From positions 1-64,000 of the forward strand of contig CAYFVU010000002.1 in assembly GCA_964346645.1 (NCBI GenBank): DNA of 64,000 bases, read 5' to 3'. Numbering within the stretch: position 1 is the stretch's first letter; the number at the start of each line of letters is the position of its first letter. Made by a program: the position numbers and the translations under genes. The notes under the pieces were generated by a model, which saw only the letters and a program-made list of their open reading frames with translations, was not told where the DNA came from and did not search any database. Shown in pieces: positions 57,857 through 64,000 of this stretch. This DNA comes from CAYFVU01 sp964346645. GTDB lineage: Bacteria > Spirochaetota > Spirochaetia > DSM-16054 > Sediminispirochaetaceae.

Positions 57857-59431
57857 ATGTTAGCCGAAGAACTCAATCCGCTGATTGAACAGCAATTCGT
57901 GGAGAAGCGAATCGATCGAGAGCTCTCCCTCTCGATCCTCGACCGGTACAACAGCGGGGAGCTGAACCGCTTCTCGAGACCCGAGGTCGACTCCTTCCCG
58001 CAGATAGACGGAGACCGGATCGTCGACACCACCTGCGAACTGAGTTACACACTCCCCTACTCCACAGCACAGGAGCGGCTGGGCCCGACCCTCGGCAGGC
58101 GAATCATCGATGAGCTCGGGAGCCGCAGAGGCGACGATATCCATTTCGACGAAGAGGCTCTCTCCGGACTCGGTCTGCGGCTTCTGCCCTACACCGCGTA
58201 CGGGGTACTCAACGGCGGGTCGGCCACCAGCTACGTGGACGAGAAGAAGAACGCCGGCTTCAACGCAAAGCTCTTCGAACTCAACCGCGAGATCTTCTCC
58301 CGCTTTGCAGAGAGGGCCCGGGGAAGACCGAAGGGTCTCACTCCCGCATTTCTTCAGCCCGACGGGAGCGAGGGACCGAGCTTCCTGGAGCTGAAGATGC
58401 GATCACTCCTGATCCTCGCCCTGCGCTACCTCCGATCGACTGCTGCAGAGCCCGGCGGCGCTTCTCCGCTTTCGGCGGACGGCTCGACACCCCCGGCCCC
58501 GCTGCCCCTCTTTCAGATGACGAGCGTCTACAACAACGAGACTATTGCGGAGGCCTACGAGCAATACCGCTCGAGCGCACTTCTCGAAGGGCTCATAACA
58601 GCCACCGGGCTCGAGGTGACCGATGCGCTCACCGGCATTCAGCCCCTCATTACCGCCTTCACCCACAGCGACGCGGGAGAGCCGAAGGGGATCTTCACCC
58701 GCGCATGGGGAAAGGAGAACACACTGCTCCCCCTGCCCGGCGGTCACGGTCAGAACTTCATGGCGCTGCGTGACATCTATGTGGATCTCTACCGGAGCGG
58801 ATACCGCTATGCATACCTCGGCAACGTCGACAATCTCGGAAACACGGTGGACCCGCAGACCCTCGCCCTCACCGCGCTCAGCGGGAGGAGCGGCGCCTTC
58901 GAGTTCTCCTTCAAGACTCCGGTAGATGTGAAGGGCGGCGTGCTCATAGAGGGTCGAAACGGAAAGCTGAATGCAGTCGACATCGGCCCGGCTGTATCGA
59001 AGGAGGAGGTAGCACAAGCGGAGAGCGAGGGAAAATCGATTCTCTTCAACTGCGCCACCGGCCTCTTCGACCTCTCCTACCTCGCAGAGCATATAGACTC
59101 GGTCATACACGACCTACCCATCCGTATCTCCGACCAGGACAAGGATGCCGGCAAGTACTCCCAGGCCGAACAGATTACCTGGGAGATCATCGGCATGATG
59201 GAGGAGCCCCTCATCCTGGGAGTGGATAAAACTAAGCGTTTCCTCGCCTCGAAGCTCTTCCTGGAGAACCTGATGACCAGCGGGACGGGACTCGAGAGCG
59301 ACGAATATCCCGAAGAGCTGAGGCCTCTGGCGACGAGCCTCAAGGGAGGTCTCGAGAGACTGTTGAGCGAGACCTACGGAATGAAGATGGAAAACGGCAG
59401 ATGGCTGCCGAAGAGTCCGGAGGAGCTGTGA
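57857..59431 (+). CDS. UDPGP-type uridylyltransferase
   Basis: 524 residues. The eukaryote-like UTP-glucose-1-phosphate uridylyltransferase family is recognisable by L-N-G-G-S-A-T-S-Y (nucleotide loop, about 117-125), L-P-G-G-H-G-Q-N-F near 296, and a Y-L-G-N-V-D-N-L-G segment near 322. It should make UDP-glucose or another UDP-sugar. This family is unrelated to bacterial GalU. ATG 57857 follows AAGGGG. Confidence 0.8.
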   Translation: MLAEELNPLIEQQFVEKRIDRELSLSILDRYNSGELNRFSRPEVDSFPQIDGDRIVDTTCELSYTLPYSTAQERLGPTLGRRIIDELGSRRGDDIHFDEEALSGLGLRLLPYTAYGVLNGGSATSYVDEKKNAGFNAKLFELNREIFSRFAERARGRPKGLTPAFLQPDGSEGPSFLELKMRSLLILALRYLRSTAAEPGGASPLSADGSTPPAPLPLFQMTSVYNNETIAEAYEQYRSSALLEGLITATGLEVTDALTGIQPLITAFTHSDAGEPKGIFTRAWGKENTLLPLPGGHGQNFMALRDIYVDLYRSGYRYAYLGNVDNLGNTVDPQTLALTALSGRSGAFEFSFKTPVDVKGGVLIEGRNGKLNAVDIGPAVSKEEVAQAESEGKSILFNCATGLFDLSYLAEHIDSVIHDLPIRISDQDKDAGKYSQAEQITWEIIGMMEEPLILGVDKTKRFLASKLFLENLMTSGTGLESDEYPEELRPLATSLKGGLERLLSETYGMKMENGRWLPKSPEEL

Positions 59432-59433
59432 TC

Positions 59434-59850
59434 ATGATGAACTCGACTCTCCCGGATCCAGAAGCTCTCATCTCCTGGATCGACTTCGAAAAGATGGATG
59501 GGCTCGTCCCGGTAGTGACGCAGGATGCCGAGAGCAAAGAGGTGCTCATGCTCGCATTTGCCGATGCCGAGGCGGTGAGACGCACCGCAGTAAGCGGCTA
59601 TGCTCACTACTACAGCAGGAGCCGCGAAAGGATCTGGAAGAAGGGAGAGACTTCGGGACACGTGCAGAGGATCGTCGAGCTGAGGGTCGACTGCGACGAG
59701 GACAGTATCCTCTACCTCGTGGAGCAGTCCGGGGCTGCCTGCCACACCGGCTATTTCAGCTGTTTCTATAGGAGGGCCGGGGAAAAAGGTTTTTCGATCG
59801 TCGGACATCGTCCGGTCGCAGACTCCGGCGGGAAAACCGCCGACACATAG
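59434..59850 (+). CDS. hisI: phosphoribosyl-AMP cyclohydrolase
   Basis: 138 residues. The zinc and substrate motifs are in the second half: D-C-D-E-D-S followed by A-C-H-T-G-Y-F-S-C-F-Y. It opens the purine ring of phosphoribosyl-AMP in histidine synthesis. ATG 59434 is 8 nt after GGAGGAG; a GTG at 59428 overlaps the upstream stop but is too close to the site. No other his gene is next to it. Convergent with dxs. Confidence 0.93.
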   Translation: MMNSTLPDPEALISWIDFEKMDGLVPVVTQDAESKEVLMLAFADAEAVRRTAVSGYAHYYSRSRERIWKKGETSGHVQRIVELRVDCDEDSILYLVEQSGAACHTGYFSCFYRRAGEKGFSIVGHRPVADSGGKTADT

Positions 59851-59861
59851 CCGGTAATGCC

Positions 59862-61799
59862 TCAGGAGTTGGAGGCGGTCTTGACCACTCCGAAGGGCTT
59901 CGCGATCTTGAGCTGAATATTCTCCGCAATCGTCTCTGCATCGAGACCGCTCATGCGGATCAGCTCACTGCGTTCGGCCTGGGCAAAGAACTCGTCAGGC
60001 ACCCCGTACCAGTGGTAAGCGCTCTCGACTCCTTTTCGCAGCAGAACCGAAGCGATCTCCTCCCCTATGCCGCCGTGCTGCGCGCCGTCTTCTACGAGCA
60101 CGACATGGGCGTAGCGCGAGAACAGCTCGGCAATGTACTCCTCGTCGAGCGGTTTGACGAAGCGGAGATTGTAGTGATCCACCGCAATGCCCTTCCTCGC
60201 GAGGAGGTTCACCGTTTCTCTGCTCTCCTGATAGAGGCCGCCTACCGAGACGAGCAGGACTTCTCCCCCGTTCTCCTCGACAAAGACCCCGCGCCCGGGC
60301 CGGATCTCCTCCGTCTCCTCCGCTTTCTGCGCAGGACAGACATCCTTCGGATAGCGGAGAATGACGGGACCTGGCTGCTCTATCGCCCATCGGAGCATGA
60401 TGTTCATCTCGCCTGTCGTTGCCGGGGCAAGAATACTCATATTCGGTATTGAGCGGAAAAGGGCGATATCATACAGCCCCTGATGCGTCTCTCCGTCTCC
60501 GCCGACTAAACCCGCCCGGTCCATGGCAAAGACCACCGGCAGCTTCGGCAGAGCCACGTCGTGGATGACTTGATCGACCGCTCTCTGCATGAAGGTCGAG
60601 TATATTGCGAGCACCGGCCGCACCCCCGTGAGCGAGAGTCCCGCAGAGAAGGTGACCGCATGCTGCTCGGCAATTCCCACATCGTAGAAGCGTTCGGGGT
60701 AGCGCTCCTGAAAGTGGCCGAGCCCGGTACCCTTCATCATGGCGGCGCTTATACCGACGACCTTCTCGTTCTCTTCTGCCGCTTCGGAGAGCGAAGAGGC
60801 AAATGCTTGGGTGTAGGAGACCGGTTTTACCTTCTCCACCTTGCCGTCGACGCTCTTTACCGGAGATACGCCGTGATAGCTGGAGGGGTCTCCTTCGGCG
60901 AGTGGATAGCCCTTCCCCTTCTGTGTGACCACATGCAGCACTACCGGCTTCTTCATCCTTTTGACATTGTTCAGCACGCTGATCATCCGGGAGATCGAGT
61001 GTCCGTCTATCGGACCGACATATTCGAATCCGAGCTCAGAGAAGATGGTCTCCTTGAGGAAGGCGGCCTTTACCGCCCGCTTCACCCGTCCCATGAGCTC
61101 GAACAGCTTGTAGCCGAGGATGGGGATGCCGCGTATTCCCTTGTCGATCTTGTTCCGTATATTCTGATAGAAAGGGGTGGCGGTCGCACGGCTCACGTAG
61201 GAGGAGAGCTTGCTGAGATTTGAGTTGAGTGAGAGCCCGCCGACGTTGGGACTTATCGACATGTTGTTGTCGTTGTAGATGACGAGGAGGTCCTTGCCGA
61301 GATGCCCCGCATAGTTGAGCCCCTCGTAGGCCATACCGCCGGTCAGTGCGCCGTCGCCGATGACGGAGATGACCTTTCCGTTGTCATTCTGTTGACGCTT
61401 TCCCATGAGCGCGCCGACTCCCGCGGATATGGAAGTCGAGGAGTGGCCCGCCTCCATGGCATCGTGATCGCTCTCGTTTCTCTTGGGAAATCCTGAGATC
61501 CCGTCTTTCTGTCTGAGTGTGTCGAAGCTGTCGTTTCTGCCGGTGAGGATCTTGTGGGTGTAACACTGGTGGCCCACATCCCAGAATATGAGATCCTTCG
61601 GGGTGGAAAAAGTTCGGTGCAGCGCAATCGTGAGCTCGACCACACCCAGGTTCGAGGCGAGGTGGCCCCCGTTCCGGAGGACCACGTCTATTATCCGCTC
61701 CCTCAGCTCCTGGGCCAGAGCGGGCAGCCGGTCCTGCGGCACCGCCTTCAAGTCCTCGGGGGAGTTTACCGTTTTCAACAGGGAATATTCTTCACTCAT
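59862..61799 (-). CDS. dxs: 1-deoxy-D-xylulose-5-phosphate synthase
   Basis: 645 residues, thiamine-diphosphate enzyme. N-terminal motif G-G-H-L-A-S-N-L-G-V-V-E-L is near 45-57. The ThDP motif is G-D-G-A-L-T-G-G, running to N-D-N at its end, and further on D-R-A-G-L-V-G-G-D-G-E-T-H-Q-G is typical. It makes DXP from pyruvate and glyceraldehyde-3-phosphate, the first MEP step. ATG 61799 with AAGG at good spacing is preferred to the ATG at 61805. Confidence 0.97.
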   Translation of the reverse strand: MSEEYSLLKTVNSPEDLKAVPQDRLPALAQELRERIIDVVLRNGGHLASNLGVVELTIALHRTFSTPKDLIFWDVGHQCYTHKILTGRNDSFDTLRQKDGISGFPKRNESDHDAMEAGHSSTSISAGVGALMGKRQQNDNGKVISVIGDGALTGGMAYEGLNYAGHLGKDLLVIYNDNNMSISPNVGGLSLNSNLSKLSSYVSRATATPFYQNIRNKIDKGIRGIPILGYKLFELMGRVKRAVKAAFLKETIFSELGFEYVGPIDGHSISRMISVLNNVKRMKKPVVLHVVTQKGKGYPLAEGDPSSYHGVSPVKSVDGKVEKVKPVSYTQAFASSLSEAAEENEKVVGISAAMMKGTGLGHFQERYPERFYDVGIAEQHAVTFSAGLSLTGVRPVLAIYSTFMQRAVDQVIHDVALPKLPVVFAMDRAGLVGGDGETHQGLYDIALFRSIPNMSILAPATTGEMNIMLRWAIEQPGPVILRYPKDVCPAQKAEETEEIRPGRGVFVEENGGEVLLVSVGGLYQESRETVNLLARKGIAVDHYNLRFVKPLDEEYIAELFSRYAHVVLVEDGAQHGGIGEEIASVLLRKGVESAYHWYGVPDEFFAQAERSELIRMSGLDAETIAENIQLKIAKPFGVVKTASNS

Positions 61800-61816
61800 A
61801 TACATACCTTACATAA

Positions 61817-61845
61817 AATATATAGAAAAACATATCACATTGCAA
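61817..61845 (-). promoter_or_regulatory. dxs promoter
   Basis: On the minus strand: TTGCAA (61845-61840), 17-nt spacer, TATATT (61822-61817), then 17 nt to the ATG at 61799 with AAGG between. Confidence 0.55.
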
Positions 61846-61906
61846 ACCATATATCAAATTATTAGTAATATTATAATCTTTTTCCGTACTAAAACTGCGC
61901 GTCCGC

Positions 61907-62829
61907 TCATTGCGAGAAGAGCACATCGATGAACCTGTTTATGTATTCGACGAGGAGCTCCTTGCGCTTCTCCTGAGAGAGACGGTACTCGGGTTCGCCA
62001 TCCTCGGTGCCGGCTTGTGCGGGCCGGCCGGTTTGTTCGNNNNNNNNNNNNNNNNNNNNNNNNNNNNNNNNNNNNNNNNNNNNNNNNNNNNNNNNNNNNN
62101 NNNNNNNNNNNNNNNNNNNNNNNNNNNNNNNNNNNNNNNGTACTCGGGTTCGCCATCCTCGGTGCCGGCTTGTGCGGGCCGGCCGGTTTGTTCGTCTTGT
62201 CCGGGCTGCTCGTCCGCCTCCTGCAAAGCGGTTTCGGCCGCCTCGGCGACCTCCTCCAGATCCTCTTCGCTCAACGGGGGCCTCATGCCGTACCCGACTC
62301 CGGAGTAGGACAATTCGGCATCCACCAGGCGGTCGAACGGAACCGGCCTGCCGCTGCGCACCGCCGAGGGAGAGAGCTTTCCGGAGAGGAGGATTCGTTC
62401 GCGCAGTCCGTTTATCTCTATGCTTCTCTCTCCCCGCACCGAGACGAGACCCTCTGCGCCGGTCTCGGTAATGCGGACGGCCATACGGGTCTGCAGCTCA
62501 TAGCTGTCCTCCTCCTCAAGCTCGCGCTCGGAGCTCGAGGCACCCTTCGGCAGAAAGTCGAACAGTCCCTGCCCTTCGCCTCCCGTGAAAGAGAGTCGCG
62601 CATCTTCGGAATCTATGTGTGTCGATTGGAGGGTGAGCTCCGTACGCGGGCTGATCTCGACGAGCAGGACATCGCCGACCTCGAGGGAGCCCTCCGGAGA
62701 TAGGTAACCCGAAAAACCGGGCTCCCAGAGCGATTCGCCCATCACGGGGAAACTCGACACGGCTGCGGCAAGGAGAACCATGCCGCACATACCGTATACA
62801 CTCTTCGGGAGCCCTTTCTCGATCTTCAT
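61907..62829 (-). CDS. flgH: FlgH-type flagellar L-ring protein homologue; interrupted by assembly gap
   Basis: Signal peptide 1-31, then S-L-W at the mature start, V-G-D-V-L-L-V-E-I, and the FlgH core G-E-R-S-I-E-I-N-G, I-L-L-S-G-K-L-S-P-S and S-Y-S-G-V-G. The mature start has no lipobox cysteine, unlike classical FlgH. 100 N (62040-62139) interrupt the C-terminal part. The 55 bases before the gap are repeated exactly after it. Removing one copy plus the Ns (155 nt) gives a continuous frame of 255 residues ending at the TGA 61909-61907; as deposited the frame is broken. Confidence 0.82.
62040..62139. other. assembly gap (100 N), probably spurious
   Basis: 100 N flanked by an exact 55-base duplication (61985-62039 and 62140-62194), as expected for two contigs whose overlapping ends were scaffolded without merging. 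Confidence 0.95.
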
Positions 62830-62839
62830 CGATTATCCG

Positions 62840-62929
62840 CTACTTCTTCTTGTGGCGGTTCTTTCGCAGTTTCTTTTTGCGCTTATGCGTTGCGATCTTG
62901 TGGCGCTTTTTCTTTTTTCCGCAGGGCAC
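62840..62929 (-). CDS. 29-residue AURKAIP1/COX24-type ribosomal protein
   Basis: GTG start with GGAGG 6 nt upstream. The product is 29 residues, 20 of them Lys, Arg or His (G-K-K-K-K-R-H-K, then K-L-R-K-N-R-H-K-K-K). This is the bacterial AURKAIP1/COX24 domain, a tiny basic protein of the small ribosomal subunit type that is often missed. The flgH ATG follows 10 nt after the stop, so they are probably co-transcribed. Confidence 0.8.
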   Translation of the reverse strand: MPCGKKKKRHKIATHKRKKKLRKNRHKKK

Positions 62930-63072
62930 AACAAACCTCCTTCCGGTAAAAAATCTCTATATTGTACGGAAACTCTCGTATACTAGATGTTCAGATTATT
63001 ATGCAAAAAAAGGGGTTCCGAGTCAAGAGAGAACACAATTTCGATAAGTATGTCAGCAATTCTGTAAGTATG

Positions 63073-63101
63073 TTGAAACGATAGACATGGCAGTCTATAG
63101 T
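63073..63101 (+). promoter_or_regulatory. promoter with inverted repeat, right-edge gene
   Basis: TTGAAA (63073-63078), 17-nt spacer, TATAGT (63096-63101), then 7 nt to the ATG. The dyad ATAGAC (63081-63086) with GTCTAT (63093-63098) fills the spacer and runs into the -10, which is a likely operator position. Confidence 0.5.
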
Positions 63102-63108
63102 GAAACCA

Positions 63109-64000
63109 ATGGACAAGTTGCTCAGCGATATTCCCGTGACTTTCACCGATGATCAGATAAACTCTCTGCTCAACCGCCGGAGAGATACGGAACCCGAGCA
63201 CAGCCGGCACTTCAGTCAGAACGAGGAGTTCTTTCTCCAGCTCTCCTCCGAGTTCACCGTTCCGCAGTTTCCCATACACCATGACATCGAGAAGAAGAGG
63301 CCGGAGGGGGAGTACCTCGATTCCCTGCGCGAACTGCTCGAGCAGGTCGTCCCCCTCACGCCCTCCCTCTTCCACGGGCTCACCTACTACTTCAATCCCA
63401 CGGACATACTCAGACCCGGATTCTTCCAGATCTTCAAGATCAAGGGCAAGCTCTTCCTCTACCTCCTGCAGCTCGACATCTCGTTCCGCACCCACTACGG
63501 GACCATTCGGCAGAAGGGGGGCAACGACAAGACCCACACCTATGCCTCCCGTCAGCTCTTCATCGACAACGACCTCATTCCCCTCAATGACTACGACGAG
63601 AGGGACGGGAAGATCCACTCGTTCAAGATAGAGCAACTGGTTACCAAGACCTGGGTGGGAGAGTACGGCAAGGGCTACTTCATCCAGGGCATATGGATAG
63701 ACCGGGATCTTACCAAGTTCTTCTCCAAGCTCTTCCTCCCGAAGGGCAAGCGCACCTACCCCTACTACCCTTTTCCCTGCAAGCACAGGACCATATGCCA
63801 CTCGGTGCTCAATTTCGCCCCCGAGGGGAGAAAGACCCACCTCTCCTACCTCTACCGCGCCCGCGAATTTCTCCTCCCCTATCTCGACGAGATCCAGGAG
63901 ACACTCAAGGATCAGGACTTTAGCGAAGAGATGCCGCTGTTCGTGAAGATAAAGAATAAGGTCTCCGAGAGGTGGGACGAGGTATGGAAACCGCTGCAGA
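63109..64000 (+). CDS. protein of unknown function, partial at the right edge
   Basis: 297 codons are visible with no stop. No signal peptide is present. The sequence is rich in Phe, Tyr and Leu (F-H-G-L-T-Y-Y-F-N-P-T, then F-F-Q-I-F-K-I-K-G-K-L-F-L-Y-L-L-Q-L, and later T-Y-P-Y-Y-P-F-P-C-K-H-R-T). I recognise no family. The start is fixed by a promoter 7 nt upstream; there is no Shine-Dalgarno. Confidence 0.75.
   Translation, partial: MDKLLSDIPVTFTDDQINSLLNRRRDTEPEHSRHFSQNEEFFLQLSSEFTVPQFPIHHDIEKKRPEGEYLDSLRELLEQVVPLTPSLFHGLTYYFNPTDILRPGFFQIFKIKGKLFLYLLQLDISFRTHYGTIRQKGGNDKTHTYASRQLFIDNDLIPLNDYDERDGKIHSFKIEQLVTKTWVGEYGKGYFIQGIWIDRDLTKFFSKLFLPKGKRTYPYYPFPCKHRTICHSVLNFAPEGRKTHLSYLYRAREFLLPYLDEIQETLKDQDFSEEMPLFVKIKNKVSERWDEVWKPLQ

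Noticed and set aside
61854..62156. Alternative flgH end as read through the deposited gap
   Set aside because: The C-terminus from the deposited frame (P-R-M-A-N-P-S and on) appears only because the duplicated 55 bases are read in another frame.

Overview
The window looks like a contig from a free-living, fairly GC-rich spirochaete (Spirochaeta, Alkalispirochaeta or Sediminispirochaeta type). The evidence is a UPF0164/FadL-type outer-membrane protein, a bacterial XPB helicase, several spirochaete-type periplasmic TPR and WD40 proteins, a FlgH homologue without a lipoprotein signal, and a CpXC protein. No taxonomic search could be run, so the assignment is inference. Coding density is very high. 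There are no tRNA or rRNA genes, no insertion sequences, no phage genes and no CRISPR array. No gene-free stretch is longer than 300 bases; the longest is about 240 bases, at 14082-14323.

Layout. 1-6243: a thioredoxin/DsbD pair, a fatty-acyl-CoA ligase, an SfsA nuclease fused to a GIY-YIG-like domain (interrupted by an assembly gap) and a zinc-ribbon membrane protein. 6268-15571: a very large periplasmic-sensor SpoIIE phosphatase, a 1005-residue TPR/coiled-coil protein, and divergently a UPF0164 outer-membrane protein. 15719-24833: a second-type DNA polymerase III alpha subunit (DnaE2-like) with a palindromic operator over its -10, an esterase, a TrpR-like repressor, a dNTPase, a REC-PAS-GGDEF-EAL protein and fumarase. 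24906-30037: aroK-aroC-nitrilase, a glycosyltransferase and a long PRPP synthetase. 30172-34008: XPB helicase with a helicase-associated partner. 33977-43401: AroDE with a degenerate AroD half, three or four envelope proteins, an ABC-F ATPase and Maf. 43472-52771: rpsB-tsf, terminator, then frr-uppS-cdsA-dxr-rseP-CpXC-WD40. 52801-57240: comFB, and rpsF-ssb-rpsR-DUF2232-rplI-dnaB on the minus strand. 57358-64000: a hypothetical protein, a UDPGP-type uridylyltransferase, hisI, dxs, flgH (with a second gap), a 29-residue ribosomal protein gene and a partial hypothetical gene at the right edge.

How the genes work together. Translation and envelope biogenesis dominate (S2, EF-Ts, RRF, UppS, CdsA, RseP, S6, S18, L9). 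Dxr and Dxs, the first two MEP-pathway enzymes, feed UppS with isoprenoid. AroK, AroC and AroDE give three shikimate steps. DNA metabolism is represented by DnaB, SSB, DnaE2, XPB, Dgt, SfsA and Maf. Cyclic-di-GMP signalling is represented by the GGDEF/EAL protein and a ComFB-type candidate receptor.

Main points for a second look: (a) about ten transcription units have a sigma70-like -10 only 6-13 nt before the start codon and no Shine-Dalgarno, which suggests leaderless or near-leaderless mRNAs; (b) a perfect palindrome overlaps the -10 of the DnaE2-like gene; (c) two divergent genes appear to share one palindromic -35 hexamer; (d) both N-gaps are flanked by exact duplications, and collapsing them restores sfsA and flgH; (e) the AroD half of AroDE lacks the usual catalytic histidine region; (f) FlgH lacks a lipobox.
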